The notes: generated by a model from the sequence alone, not told the origin. Counted from the stretch's first letter, positions 18,479-27,159 are shown. The stretch is DNA of 54,315 bases from Chthoniobacterales bacterium (GCA_014879575.1 JACSRU010000121.1:1-54315); one strand, 5' to 3'. Numbers and translations are program-made.

Positions 18479-19443
18479 GGGGTTGTCTCCTGTAGTTTTT
18501 CCACAACACGGAGTTTGGCGCTCCGGGAGCGGGGGTTTTCTGTCGTTTCCTCGACGCCGGCGTCCATCGGATGCGGGGTCAGGAGTCGAAAAATGCGGGC
18601 GGGATTCCGGCGGGGTTCCGGCCACTCCGGGCGGTCGATCCATTCCTGGCTGCGATCGCGGAAGAAATGTTTGACGATCCGGTCCTCAAGCGAATGAAAC
18701 GTGATCACGGCCAGTCTGGCACCGGGCGCCAGGAGGGTCGGCAGAGTTTCCAGTGCCTCCCGAAGGGCACCCAATTCGTCATTTACCGCGATGCGCAGCG
18801 CCTGAAACACCCGCGTTGCGGGGTGTCGGCCACTTGTGCGTGGAGCCACGGAGGAGACGGCGGCGGCAAGATCGAAAGTTGTCTGGAACGGATGCCGAAC
18901 CCGCAGTGCGCCGATCCGTGCCGCAATCTGACTGGCGCGCGGCTCCTCGCCATATTCCCGAAAGATTTTCGCCAGATCAGCGACAGGGGCGGTATTGACA
19001 AGATCGGCGGCGCTGGGTGTCGAGGAACGGCTCATCCGCATGTCCAGCGGACCATCCTTCAGCAGCGCAAATCCCCGTTCTGCGGTATCCAACTGGTGGG
19101 AGGAAACCCCGATATCCAGCAGGGCTCCATCGAGCTTGCGCTGCACACCCAGACCGGCGAGAACACTTTCGGCCTCGCGGAAGTTTGCCTCCACGAGTCG
19201 AAGCCGATCACCGAATCGGGCCAGCCTGCGCCTCGCTTCCTCCATCGCCTCGGGATCCTGGTCGCACCCGATCACCTCCGCTCCGGACTCCAGCAAACGC
19301 TCCGTGTGCCCTCCCCCGCCGACAGTTCCGTCCAGGAACAGCATGCCGGGAGCGGGGCGCAGCAACGCAACGACCTCGTCCAACATCACGGGCACATGGT
19401 AGGCAGACCCGCTCTCGTCAGTTTTTCCCATGGGGATTTCCAT
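18475..19443 (-). CDS. rsmH: 16S rRNA (cytosine-N4) methyltransferase RsmH (MraW)
   Basis: SAM-dependent enzyme that methylates 16S rRNA C1402 and is the usual second gene of dcw clusters. Motifs are YHVPVMLDEVV, the SAM-binding DGTVGGGGHTE, LLDIGVSSHQLD, ERGFALLKDGPLDMRM, RVFQALRIAVNDEL and FHSLEDRIVKHFF. The start is uncertain: ATG codons lie at 19503, 19476, 19470, 19443 and 19431. I chose 19443 because RsmH proteins normally begin shortly before the HxPV motif. It overlaps ftsL by 4 nt. Confidence 0.95.
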   Translation of the reverse strand: MEIPMGKTDESGSAYHVPVMLDEVVALLRPAPGMLFLDGTVGGGGHTERLLESGAEVIGCDQDPEAMEEARRRLARFGDRLRLVEANFREAESVLAGLGVQRKLDGALLDIGVSSHQLDTAERGFALLKDGPLDMRMSRSSTPSAADLVNTAPVADLAKIFREYGEEPRASQIAARIGALRVRHPFQTTFDLAAAVSSVAPRTSGRHPATRVFQALRIAVNDELGALREALETLPTLLAPGARLAVITFHSLEDRIVKHFFRDRSQEWIDRPEWPEPRRNPARIFRLLTPHPMDAGVEETTENPRSRSAKLRVVEKLQETTP

Positions 19444-19611
19444 TAGGTCTTCGCAGGCCAAGAAGTTCATAAGCATTCCGGGGTCGAATTTTGATTGTGT
19501 CATGACCAGACGGCTTTCCGTCGCCGGCTTTCCCGGTTCGAAAACCGAAGAAAAATGACCGGCCACCTTTTGCCATCAGGGCGTGTTCCTCATTGTGAAA
19601 TTGCCTTCATG
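19444..19611 (-). other. mraZ-rsmH spacer with two small hairpins
   Basis: This 168-bp spacer is the longest gap in an otherwise tightly packed cluster. On the minus strand it contains CGGTT-TTCG-AACCG (19534-19547), a UUCG-loop hairpin, and soon after ACGG-AAAG-CCGT (19510-19521). Neither is followed by a T-run, so they are not clear terminators. The spacer may simply hold the rsmH leader, or part of the RsmH N-terminus if an earlier ATG is used. Confidence 0.5.
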
Positions 19612-20067
19612 TTACAAGCCGCACTCCTCGGCGGCGGACTGCAAGGCCGCCCGATTGGCGGCTTCGGTTGCCTGGAAGTTCTCGGTGGACCAGATTTCGA
19701 TCCGGTCGTGGGATCCAAGGAAAACGACCTCGCCTCCCAGTCTCGCCCATTCACAGTGGGACTCGGGAAGGAGAATGCGCCCCTGCTTGTCGGTCGTCAC
19801 CGCGCGCGCCGAGGCATAGAAGGCCCGAATCGCCGCCCGCTTCTGCTGGGGAGTCAACCGCGTGGAGCTCTGGAAACGTTGAGCCCATTTCCCCAGCTCG
19901 TCCTCCCGCATGATCATCAACAAGGGCTCATTGGGGTGGGGCGCCACATGGAACTCATCCCCTTCGCCGGATACCCACGCAGACGGAATCGCAACACGCT
20001 TCTTCGCGTCGAGTGACCGCGGAAACGTGCCAGAATACGTCGTTGGCTTTGTGGATTCCTGACCCAT
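19612..20067 (-). CDS. mraZ: transcriptional regulator MraZ
   Basis: AbrB-fold DNA-binding protein that represses dcw clusters, the first gene of this cluster. The 151-residue protein has the two tandem half-domains with their DxxxR motifs: [14 protein letters not shown] near residue 18 and [13 protein letters not shown] near 90. The N-terminal extension [10 protein letters not shown] is slightly longer than in typical MraZ. Four putative MraZ boxes lie 29-63 bp upstream (20096-20130), so autoregulation is likely. It is divergent from rpsO. Confidence 0.95.
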   Translation of the reverse strand: MGQESTKPTTYSGTFPRSLDAKKRVAIPSAWVSGEGDEFHVAPHPNEPLLMIMREDELGKWAQRFQSSTRLTPQQKRAAIRAFYASARAVTTDKQGRILLPESHCEWARLGGEVVFLGSHDRIEIWSTENFQATEAANRAALQSAAEECGL

Positions 20068-20076
20068 GTTCTAGTA

Positions 20077-20130
20077 GGTATAAAGTGGCCTATCCCGCCA
20101 CAGTGCCCCACTTTTCACCACTTTTCCCCA
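20077..20130 (-). promoter_or_regulatory. MraZ-binding repeat array and candidate dcw promoter
   Basis: On the minus strand four pentamers TGGGG, TGGTG, TGGGG and TGGCG start exactly 10 bp apart (plus-strand 20126-20130, 20116-20120, 20106-20110, 20096-20100). This matches the known MraZ operator, TGGGN repeats separated by five bases. A candidate -10 element TATACC lies just downstream at 20077-20082, which would put the start of transcription only a few bases before the mraZ ATG. No clear -35 was seen. The boxes are direct sequence observations; their function is inferred from characterised MraZ systems. Confidence 0.82.
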
Positions 20131-20182
20131 CAACGGTCAATAGAAATCTCCTCAGTTTTTGGGATTTTTTAAGAAAGGATGT

Positions 20183-20228
20183 TCGGATAAAATTCGCTCG
20201 TATCCGACCCTTGGGAATCATCGATTCC
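20183..20228 (+). promoter_or_regulatory. rpsO leader with two stem-loops (candidate S15 autoregulatory RNA)
   Basis: Two perfect inverted repeats lie 80-130 bases before the rpsO start codon: TCGGATA/TATCCGA (20183-20189 with 20201-20207, 11-nt loop) and GGAATC/GATTCC (20214-20219 with 20223-20228, 3-nt loop). Ribosomal protein S15 autoregulates through structured leaders in several bacterial groups, but those leaders differ between phyla. This assignment is inference. The second hairpin could instead be a protein-binding palindrome. Confidence 0.4.
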
Positions 20229-20309
20229 GGCACCAAAATCATTTTCGGTCTTGCCATCCGGAGTTTGTCATGGAATCCTCTGCCCCCTCAAACACACAAA
20301 AAAAGAAAA

Positions 20310-20570
20310 ATGGCAAAGGCAGCACATGCAGAAGTCGATACGCTTCGACTCCACGAAAAAGACACCGGCAGCGCAGACGTTCAAATCGCGTTGCTGACCA
20401 AACGAATCAACGAACTCACCGAGCATCTCAAAGCCAACGTAAAGGACCACTCGTCCCGCCGCGGCCTGCTCAAACTCGTCGCCACCAGGCGGCGACTCCT
20501 CGATTACCTGAAGCGGACGGCTGCCGATCGCTATCAAGTGGTCCTCGAGAAACTTCAACTGCGTAAATAA
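20310..20570 (+). CDS. rpsO: 30S ribosomal protein S15
   Basis: Primary 16S rRNA-binding protein of the small subunit platform, 86 residues, close to the usual 88-89. The family core [39 protein letters not shown] (given by its ends) and RRRLLDYLK is evident. The ATG at 20310 follows an A-rich stretch with no strong ribosome binding site. It is followed by an intrinsic terminator and then pnp, the classic rpsO-pnp order. Upstream the frame stays open but is not S15-like. Confidence 0.97.
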   Translation: MAKAAHAEVDTLRLHEKDTGSADVQIALLTKRINELTEHLKANVKDHSSRRGLLKLVATRRRLLDYLKRTAADRYQVVLEKLQLRK

Positions 20571-20590
20571 CGCAATAAATCCACCGCGAT

Positions 20591-20619
20591 AAGCCCCGGC
20601 TCACGCTTCGGGGCTTTTT
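20591..20619 (+). terminator. intrinsic terminator between rpsO and pnp
   Basis: Stem AAGCCCCG (20591-20598) pairs with CGGGGCTT (20609-20616) around a 10-nt loop and runs into a T-tract ending at 20619. It sits 21 bp after the rpsO stop and would terminate or attenuate readthrough into pnp. Confidence 0.88.
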
Positions 20620-20669
20620 CGTATTTCCCTGCCGGCACCATCCGCCGACAAAACCAGAAAGGTAATATT

Positions 20670-22790
20670 ATGTCTCACACTGTTCACGCCCAGGTCGGGC
20701 AAACCCAATTAACCATCGAATCCGGAAAACTCGCCAAGCTCGCCGACGGTGCCGTCACCGTCCGCTCCGGCGAAACCATCGTCCTCGTGACCGCTGTGTC
20801 GGCCACCACCATCAAGGAAGGGCAGGACTTTTTCCCGCTCACTGTCGAATACAAGGAAAAAGCCGCTGCCGTCGGGAAGTTCCCGGGGGGATACTTCAAG
20901 CGCGAAGGCCGTCCCTCCGAGAAGGAAATTCTCGTTTGTCGGATGACGGATCGTCCGCTGCGCCCGTTGTTCCCGAAGGGCTATCTCTACGACACCCAGA
21001 TCATCACGCTGTTGCTCAGCGCCGACGGCCAGAATGATCCCGACATCCTCTCCATCAACGGTGCCTCGGCGGCCCTCGCGGTTTCCGACATCCCGTTTGC
21101 CGGTCCCATCGGCGCGGTGCGCGTCGGACGCGTCAACGGAGCTTTTGTGGCGAACCCCACCCATGACGAGCGCGCCCAGAGCGATCTCGACCTCATTTAC
21201 GTCGGAGATGGCGAGAAGGTCATCATGATTGAAGGCGCATCGGATGAAATTCCCGAAGACCAGTTCAACGCCGCGCTGGATTTTGCCCGCGAAAGCGTGA
21301 GGCAGATCGTGGCCGCACAGCGCGAACTCGCCGCCAAGGTCGGCAAGGCCAAGCGCACGGTGCCACTCTTCCAGGTCGCCGATTCGGTTCTCGAAATCGC
21401 CTACCAGGTCGCCGGTGACCGCATTGAGTCCGCAATCTACACCCCCGGAAAAGTTGCCCGGGGCAAGGCGGTGGATGCCCTGCGCAAGGAAGTGGAGGCC
21501 GCCGTTCTGGAAAAGTTTCCGACCGCCTCGAAGTTCGAAATTTCCCAGGCGTTCGATTACCTGCAGAAGAAGGCCTTCCGAATCAGCATCCTCGACAAAC
21601 AACAGCGTTGCGACGGACGCGGGCTGCACGACATCCGCCCCCTCTCGGGTGAAGTGGGACTCCTGCCGCGCTCGCATGGCTCGGCCCTGTTTTCCCGCGG
21701 TGAGACCCAGGCGATGGGGATCACGACGCTGGCTCCTGCGGATGAGGCGCAGAGCATTGACGCGTATGGCGGCGGCGAGGATACCAAGCGCTTCATTCTG
21801 CACTACAACTTCCCGCCGTTCAGCGTGGGAGAAACCGGCCGCTTTGGCGGTCAGAACCGCCGGGAGATCGGCCATGGCGCCCTTGCGGAACGTTCCATCG
21901 AACCGGTCATCCCCGACGAAAAGGACTTTCCGTATGCGGTGCGTGTCTCCAGCGAAGTGATGGAATCCAATGGCTCGACCTCGATGGCCACGGTTTGCGC
22001 CGGTGTGCTCTCGCTCATGGACGCCGGCGTCCCGCTCAAGCGCCCGGTCGCCGGCATCTCCGTCGGCTTGGTCACCGAGTATGAGGGCGAAACCCTCAAG
22101 CGCTACACCACGCTCACCGACATTATCGGCAGCGAGGATCACTTCGGCGACATGGACTTCAAACTTTGCGGCACCGAACTCGGCGTCACAGGATTCCAAC
22201 TCGATCTCAAACTTCCCGGGATCTCGCATGAGATCATGAAGGAAGCCGTCACGGAGGCCACCACGGCCCGCGCAAAAATCCTCGGCGTCATGCAGGGGAT
22301 CCTTGCCAGCCCGCGCACGACGATGAGTCCGTATGCCCCGCGCATCGAGACAATCCGCGTCAACCCGGATAAAATCGGCCTCATCATCGGCCCCGGCGGC
22401 AAGACGATCAAGGGAATCGTCGCCGAGACAGGTGCCGAGATCAACATCGAGGACGACGGATCGGTTCACATCTACTCCAGCAACGGAGACAGCCTCCAGC
22501 GCGCCAAGGAAATCATCCTTGGGATGACAAAGGAAATCACCGTCGGGGAAATCTACCAGGGCACGGTGGTTTCGATCAAAGAGTTCGGCGCCTTTGTCGA
22601 GGTGCTTCCCGGAAAGGACGGACTCGTCCACATCTCGGAACTCGCGGATTTTCGCGTCAACAAGGTTGAGGATGTCGTTAAAAACGGCGACTCGGTCTGG
22701 GTGAAGTGCATCGGCGTGGACGACAAGGGACGCGTCAAACTCAGCCGCAAGGCGGCAATGAAAGACCGCGACGAAGCCGCCTCCGCGTAG
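20670..22790 (+). CDS. pnp: polyribonucleotide nucleotidyltransferase (PNPase)
   Basis: Phosphorolytic 3'-5' exoribonuclease of the RNA degradosome, 706 residues. Two RNase PH-like cores are present: the first carries [20 protein letters not shown] and the second the catalytic [19 protein letters not shown] segment (given by its ends TTLTDI and HFGDMDFK). A KH domain ([15 protein letters not shown]) and an S1 domain ([21 protein letters not shown]) follow near residues 555-700. The ATG at 20670 has AAAGG upstream. Nothing is unusual in the sequence. Confidence 0.98.
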   Translation: MSHTVHAQVGQTQLTIESGKLAKLADGAVTVRSGETIVLVTAVSATTIKEGQDFFPLTVEYKEKAAAVGKFPGGYFKREGRPSEKEILVCRMTDRPLRPLFPKGYLYDTQIITLLLSADGQNDPDILSINGASAALAVSDIPFAGPIGAVRVGRVNGAFVANPTHDERAQSDLDLIYVGDGEKVIMIEGASDEIPEDQFNAALDFARESVRQIVAAQRELAAKVGKAKRTVPLFQVADSVLEIAYQVAGDRIESAIYTPGKVARGKAVDALRKEVEAAVLEKFPTASKFEISQAFDYLQKKAFRISILDKQQRCDGRGLHDIRPLSGEVGLLPRSHGSALFSRGETQAMGITTLAPADEAQSIDAYGGGEDTKRFILHYNFPPFSVGETGRFGGQNRREIGHGALAERSIEPVIPDEKDFPYAVRVSSEVMESNGSTSMATVCAGVLSLMDAGVPLKRPVAGISVGLVTEYEGETLKRYTTLTDIIGSEDHFGDMDFKLCGTELGVTGFQLDLKLPGISHEIMKEAVTEATTARAKILGVMQGILASPRTTMSPYAPRIETIRVNPDKIGLIIGPGGKTIKGIVAETGAEINIEDDGSVHIYSSNGDSLQRAKEIILGMTKEITVGEIYQGTVVSIKEFGAFVEVLPGKDGLVHISELADFRVNKVEDVVKNGDSVWVKCIGVDDKGRVKLSRKAAMKDRDEAASA

Positions 22791-22813
22791 GGATTTCCCT
22801 CCCGCAGAAGGAA

Positions 22814-22848
22814 AACCCGGTCTTCCGAAAGGATGGCCGGGTTTTTTT
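22814..22848 (+). terminator. intrinsic terminator after pnp
   Basis: AACCCGG (22814-22820) pairs with CCGGGTT (22837-22843), and the stem extends inward with one mismatch to a GAAA tetraloop. A run of seven T follows to 22848. Strong rho-independent terminator geometry. Confidence 0.92.
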
Positions 22849-22947
22849 CTGCCCAAAAATCTCTCCAGACCCATGTCCGTTTGCTTTCCGATCTGGCCGC
22901 CGGGTGTCGGGTTTGATTTTTTGCGGAACATCGCGTAGGTGTTGGCA

Positions 22948-23796
22948 ATGAGATTCCTTGGGGCAGGGATTCTGATTTTCGCGCCGATTTGGGCGGTGGC
23001 GGAATCCCGGATTGTTCCCGACTCACCGAACGAAACGATTTCGCCACCCTTCGTCCCTTCCTCCTACGAAGAGATCCCTCCCGTCCCCTCCCCGCCCTCG
23101 CCACCGGATCTTGCTGCGGACCTCTTCCGCGCTGTGGCGGCGGCGGACACAAGCCTTGTGGGACAATTTCTGGATGCCGGGGCGGACGTGAATGCCAACC
23201 TGGTCCTTCCTCCCCCGAATGACCTCCTCGAAAGGTTCAAGGGCACCAGTCTCGAGTATTATTTGAGGGAGGAAAAGGGGCTTACCCCGCTGATGCTCGC
23301 GTCCGCCATGGGATATCCGGATGTTGTCAGATTGCTCCTCGAACGTGGGGCAAACCGCAATGCTCTCACAAAAAAACACCGAACCTTCGCTCTCTGGCTT
23401 GCGGGGCGGAACGGACACATCGAGGTCATGCAGCTCCTTCTGGGCAGGGATCCGGAATCGGACGGACAAAAAATTCGCATCTCGATTGCCGAGCAAACCG
23501 CCTGGCTCTGGAAGGGGGGAACCCTTGCGCGCACGATGCGGATTTCGACCGGACGCAAAAAGTTTCCCACACCGAAGGGGCGGTTTGTGGTGACGGATAA
23601 ATACCGGGATTGGAAATCAACCCTCTACCCGGCAAGGATGCCCTACTTTTTGCGCCTGTCCTGTAAGGATTTCGGCATGCATGCCGGAGTTGTGCCGGGA
23701 TATCCGGCTTCCCACGGATGCATCCGCCTCCCCCTTGCCGATGCAAAGGCCCTCTTCGCGGAAGTCCCCCTGGGAACCGTGGTAGAAATCGAATAA
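22948..23796 (+). CDS. ankyrin-repeat L,D-transpeptidase (YkuD family), exported
   Basis: A 282-residue exported protein. After a signal peptide (1-20, cleavage probably after AVA) and a Pro-rich linker come ankyrin-type repeats (about 55-165; [24 protein letters not shown] is the clearest, given here within 24 residues by its ends [11 protein letters not shown] and [10 protein letters not shown]). A YkuD catalytic domain fills 172-282, with His245 and the signature SHGCIRL whose Cys258 is the nucleophile. YkuD enzymes form 3-3 DAP cross-links or attach proteins to peptidoglycan. The ankyrin part suggests a protein partner. ATG 22948 is preferred over GTG 22939 because AGGTG precedes it. The fusion is unusual. 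Confidence 0.88.
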   Translation: MRFLGAGILIFAPIWAVAESRIVPDSPNETISPPFVPSSYEEIPPVPSPPSPPDLAADLFRAVAAADTSLVGQFLDAGADVNANLVLPPPNDLLERFKGTSLEYYLREEKGLTPLMLASAMGYPDVVRLLLERGANRNALTKKHRTFALWLAGRNGHIEVMQLLLGRDPESDGQKIRISIAEQTAWLWKGGTLARTMRISTGRKKFPTPKGRFVVTDKYRDWKSTLYPARMPYFLRLSCKDFGMHAGVVPGYPASHGCIRLPLADAKALFAEVPLGTVVEIE

Positions 23797-23798
23797 CC

Positions 23799-23822
23799 AT
23801 CGGAAAAATCCGATCATTTTTT
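23799..23822 (+). terminator. intrinsic terminator after the ankyrin-L,D-transpeptidase gene
   Basis: ATCGGA (23799-23804), a 4-A loop and TCCGAT (23809-23814) are followed by CATTTTTT. The hairpin starts 3 bp after the stop codon and separates this gene from manA. Confidence 0.85.
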
Positions 23823-23860
23823 GCATTGCGATCGAGAACTCGGTGGAAATAACTTTCCGC

Positions 23861-24805
23861 ATGCCCGAACCCATTTTTTTCGAACCCCTGCCGATGGAAC
23901 GTGTCTGGGGAGGGCGGCGATTCGCGGACTTGCCGGACAAGACGATGCCGGATGGCGCGCCGATTGGCGAGCTCTGGGAAATTGTGGATCGCGAGGATGC
24001 CCAGAGCCTCGTGCGTTCCGATCGGGGGAAGGGGCTCTCGCTTCACGACCTCTGGACCAGGCAACGCGCGGAGATATTCGGGGCGGCTTACGTCGCCCAG
24101 CCTGCTGCCCGTTTTCCCCTGCTGGTCAAACTTTTGGATGCCCGGGAGCGGCTTTCCGTGCAGGTGCATCCCCCGGCACATCTCGCACCTGCGCTCGGCG
24201 GGGAACCAAAAACCGAGGTCTGGTATTTTTTGGACGCGCTTCCGGATGCACACATCTATGCCGGCCTGCGCAAGGGAGTGACGCGGGAGATTTTTGAAAA
24301 GGCGCTTCACACGGGGGAGGTGGAAGGCACCCTGCACGAGATTCCGGTTGCGACCGGACAGAGCATCTTCATTCCGAGTGGTCGCCTGCATGCGATTGGC
24401 GAAGGCAACCTCATCGTCGAGATCCAGCAAAACAGCGACACCACCTATCGTGTCTTTGACTGGAACCGGATGGGGCTCGATGGAAAACCCCGGACGTTGC
24501 ACATTGGGGAATCGCTGGCCTCCATTGATTTCGACGATTTCGAGCCTCCGGTCAGGGATGTCGGGGAAACAACGGTCGCCAGTTGTCCGCTCTTTGATGT
24601 GAAAAAGTTGTTCCTGACCTCTTCCTGCGATGTGCGCCCGAAGGGACGTTTCGCCCTTGTAACGGTCGTTGACGGCACCGTGCTCTGCGGAGGCAGTCGC
24701 TTCGGAAAGGGACAGTTTTTCCTCGTGCCCGCCTGCGATTCAGACGCCGCGTTGACGCCGGAGGCCACTCCCGCCCAGATCCTGATCACAACTCTTCCGC
24801 CATAG
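23861..24805 (+). CDS. manA: mannose-6-phosphate isomerase, class I short form
   Basis: Zinc cupin enzyme that interconverts mannose 6-phosphate and fructose 6-phosphate. From the ATG at 23861 it has 314 residues, the length of the short Bacillus-type ManA. Zn ligand motifs are visible: SVQVHPP (Gln and His), KTEVWYFL (Glu) and PSGRLHAIGEG (His). The C-terminal cupin ends in GKGQFFLVPAC. An upstream in-frame GTG at 23843 would add six residues. No other sugar-nucleotide genes are adjacent. It converges with fabF. Confidence 0.9.
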   Translation: MPEPIFFEPLPMERVWGGRRFADLPDKTMPDGAPIGELWEIVDREDAQSLVRSDRGKGLSLHDLWTRQRAEIFGAAYVAQPAARFPLLVKLLDARERLSVQVHPPAHLAPALGGEPKTEVWYFLDALPDAHIYAGLRKGVTREIFEKALHTGEVEGTLHEIPVATGQSIFIPSGRLHAIGEGNLIVEIQQNSDTTYRVFDWNRMGLDGKPRTLHIGESLASIDFDDFEPPVRDVGETTVASCPLFDVKKLFLTSSCDVRPKGRFALVTVVDGTVLCGGSRFGKGQFFLVPACDSDAALTPEATPAQILITTLPP

Positions 24806-24850
24806 GGCAAACTCATAATGCCCCCCCAGGTCAAGCCCTTCGGGTTCCGG

Positions 24851-26101
24851 CTACTCGATCGCCTTGATCAAAAGGGTGGAATTATGCCCGCCGAAGCCGA
24901 ATGAGTTGCTGATCACGGTCTTAAGTTTCGCCTCGCGCGGCACATTTGGCACGCAGTCCAGGTCGCACTCCGGATCCTGATTTTCGAGATTGATCGTTGG
25001 TGGGACCACCCCATGCTTCATGGCAAGGGCGCTGGCGGCCAGTTCCACACCACCGGCGGCGCCAAGCAGATGGCCGGTCATGGATTTTGTCGCGCTGACC
25101 ATCACCGTTTTGGCATGATCGCCCAAGGCCGTTTTGATTGCCTTGGTTTCGCAAATGTCCCCAAGCCCCGTCGATGTGGCGTGGGCATTGATGTAGTCAA
25201 TCTGTTCCGGATTCACCCCGGCATGGTTCATGGCGATCTTGATGGACCGCGCGGCACCTTCGCCTTCCGGCATCGGGGCGGTCATGTGATAGGCGTCCGC
25301 CGTGCAGCCGTAGCCGGCAATCTCACAGTAAATGTTGGCGCCACGGCGTTTGGCATGTTCGTATTCCTCGAGGACCATGATGCCGGCCCCCTCGCTCATG
25401 ATGAAGCCATCGCGATCACGATCGAAGGGACGACAGGCCTTTTCCGGCTCATCATTGCGCAGGCTCACCGCCTTCATCGCGGAGAAGCCGCCGATCCCGA
25501 GAGGCGTGAGAGTGGCCTCGCAACCGCCTGCCAAAAAAATGTCCGCATCACCAAACTTGATGATGCGCCAGGCCTCGCCGAGCGAGTTATTCGCGGTGGC
25601 GCACGCGGTGACAATACACATGTTCGGACCACGCAGATCGTATTCCATCGAGACAATTCCGCTGGCCATGTTCGAAATCATCATCGCGATTGTGAACGGG
25701 GAGACCCGGGAAGGCCCGCGTTCCAAAAGACGCTTGCACTCGTCCTCCATGCTGCGCAGCCCCCCAATCCCGCTCCCGATCATTACCCCGAAGCGGTTGT
25801 GATCGACCACCCCGAGGTCGATTCCGGAATCCTCGAGTGCCATCTTCGCCCCCGCCATGGCAAACTGGGTGAATCGGTCGGTGCGCTTTGCGGATTTCGG
25901 GTTCTTAAAATAGGGGGCGGCCTCGAAATTTTTGATTTCACCGGCAATCTTGCAATCGAAATTGGTCGAGTCGAAGGCCGTATATCGGCTGATGCCGCTG
26001 CGCCCCTCGGTCAGGGATTGCCAGAATGTCAACAGGTCGTTGCCAATGGGAGTGACAACTCCCATGCCGGTCAGAACTACTCTTCGTTCATTCATGTTCA
26101 T
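24851..26101 (-). CDS. fabF: beta-ketoacyl-ACP synthase II
   Basis: Condensing enzyme of type II fatty acid synthesis that extends acyl-ACP with malonyl-ACP. The protein has 416 residues. The catalytic triad is clear: Cys in VTACATANNS, His in NAHATSTGLGD and His in MTGHLLGAAGG; GFGGHNSTLL closes the fold. The start may be 26101 or the ATG two codons later at 26095; neither has a visible Shine-Dalgarno sequence, and a long hairpin (26106-26136) sits directly upstream. No acpP or fabD gene is next to it in this window. Confidence 0.97.
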   Translation of the reverse strand: MNMNERRVVLTGMGVVTPIGNDLLTFWQSLTEGRSGISRYTAFDSTNFDCKIAGEIKNFEAAPYFKNPKSAKRTDRFTQFAMAGAKMALEDSGIDLGVVDHNRFGVMIGSGIGGLRSMEDECKRLLERGPSRVSPFTIAMMISNMASGIVSMEYDLRGPNMCIVTACATANNSLGEAWRIIKFGDADIFLAGGCEATLTPLGIGGFSAMKAVSLRNDEPEKACRPFDRDRDGFIMSEGAGIMVLEEYEHAKRRGANIYCEIAGYGCTADAYHMTAPMPEGEGAARSIKIAMNHAGVNPEQIDYINAHATSTGLGDICETKAIKTALGDHAKTVMVSATKSMTGHLLGAAGGVELAASALAMKHGVVPPTINLENQDPECDLDCVPNVPREAKLKTVISNSFGFGGHNSTLLIKAIE

Positions 26102-26105
26102 TAGT

Positions 26106-26136
26106 GTGGGTTTGTTTCGATTGCGAAACGGCCCAC
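26106..26136 (-). promoter_or_regulatory. interrupted inverted repeat in the fabF leader
   Basis: Outer arms GTGGG (26106-26110) and CCCAC (26132-26136) enclose a perfect hairpin GTTTCG-ATTG-CGAAAC (26114-26129). The element lies 5 bp before the fabF ATG and replaces the place where a ribosome binding site is expected. It could be a translational control hairpin or an operator. There is no T-run that would make it a terminator. Confidence 0.45.
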
Positions 26137-26191
26137 TTGACGGGATGTCCGCAGGCTTGGAAATGAAATTTTTTCCCGGGGCTTGGTCAAG

Positions 26192-26431
26192 CTAAAAGAA
26201 CGGGGGTTTCCTGCGTTCGTTCAGGCTTCCGCATCGCGGGCAGGCAGGCAGGACAACCTGCGAAGCATCCGAAAATTCCATGCTGCAAACCCGGCAGCGC
26301 AGTCGCTTCGCCAGTGAGCGGCTTGCCGCCCGGCGGCGCGCGACCTCATAGCCGATCCACACAATAAAAATCCCGGAGAGAAACACCAACAGGCAAACGA
26401 ATACGAGCCAGGTCAGTTCGATCCGGATCAT
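26192..26431 (-). CDS. small membrane protein with C-terminal zinc ribbon
   Basis: A 79-residue protein of unknown function. It has one membrane segment (about 7-27, WLVFVCLLVFLSGIFIVW), a basic stretch, and a zinc-ribbon-like module with Cys46, Cys49, Cys64 and Cys67 (CRVC and CPRC). The ATG at 26431 overlaps the stop of the TonB-like gene as ATGA, so it belongs to the exbB-exbD-tonB set. I know no zinc-ribbon partner of Ton systems. A metal-sensing or assembly role is speculation. Confidence 0.72.
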   Translation of the reverse strand: MIRIELTWLVFVCLLVFLSGIFIVWIGYEVARRRAASRSLAKRLRCRVCSMEFSDASQVVLPACPRCGSLNERRKPPFF

Positions 26432-27159
26432 TGGGAAACCCGGGTCCGCACGTCGCACCCCCATTGAAAAGTCACAAACCCCCAAGCCATGCCTCCGGGG
26501 TTGGCTGAAAATCTGTTCCAGCGGAGAAGATTGGCCGCCTGGGCGTCAAGATCGGAGTCCCCGGTTCCCTGTTGCAGGAAGATGTGCGCCACCTGGCCGT
26601 TCCCGCGCACGGATACCAGGAATATGGCGGGTTCCGGATCAAAACCGGCTGGAATCAAAAAGACGGTTTCCTTTGGCAACGAGGGAACCCTTGCCGCAAG
26701 TTCCCCGTCGGCCACCAATCGCGTCGGCACCGGGCCCCGTTCCCCCGCCCCGGAGACGGAACTTTCCATTTTCATCGGAACCGGCCCGGCAAGGGTGGAA
26801 CGCGCAAGGTCGGGTTTTGTGGCAGCGGGAAGCGGATCGAGGGCTGGCTTGTCGGAAACATACCGGGGCACGTAGGCCACGGGGGGAAAAGCCTCCGGCA
26901 GACTCACCCCCCGCCCGGGCGCATAAACCGCCGGATCAGAGGATCGCAGCAACCCCTGCATCCGGGCCGCATCCGGACTGCCCGGGGGGATAAAATAGAT
27001 GTGCGCCGGATTGGGACCGGATTTTTCCGTCCGGGGATAAAGGATCGTAAACGCAAAAAACATTCCGCCATGCAGGAGCGCCGCCAGCAGGATCGTGACG
27101 GCCAGCATGGGATGCAGATGGTGGCGGCCCGGCCACTCGAAAATCAGCGTGTCCTTCAT
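26428..27159 (-). CDS. TonB-like energy transducer
   Basis: A 243-residue protein with one N-terminal membrane segment (about 18-40) and a long periplasmic region rich in Pro and Ala. The C-terminal 60 residues (FLVSVRGNGQVAHIFLQQGTG and WNRFSANPG are the clearest parts, the first trimmed: FLVSVRGNGQVAHIFLQ) resemble the beta-alpha-beta TonB C-terminal domain. The call is supported mostly by exbD and exbB immediately upstream, each junction overlapping by 4 nt. TonB uses the proton motive force harvested by ExbBD to open outer-membrane receptors; no TonB-dependent receptor is in this window. Sequence similarity to TonB is weak. Confidence 0.72.
   Translation of the reverse strand: MKDTLIFEWPGRHHLHPMLAVTILLAALLHGGMFFAFTILYPRTEKSGPNPAHIYFIPPGSPDAARMQGLLRSSDPAVYAPGRGVSLPEAFPPVAYVPRYVSDKPALDPLPAATKPDLARSTLAGPVPMKMESSVSGAGERGPVPTRLVADGELAARVPSLPKETVFLIPAGFDPEPAIFLVSVRGNGQVAHIFLQQGTGDSDLDAQAANLLRWNRFSANPGGMAWGFVTFQWGCDVRTRVSQ

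Noticed and set aside
20709-22931. 740-codon open frame on the minus strand opposite pnp
   Set aside because: It mirrors the codon pattern of pnp, has no recognisable domain and would be antisense to a secure gene.
24806-24850. Possible bidirectional terminator between manA and fabF
   Set aside because: Only a 4-bp GGGC/GCCC stem without a T-run is present.
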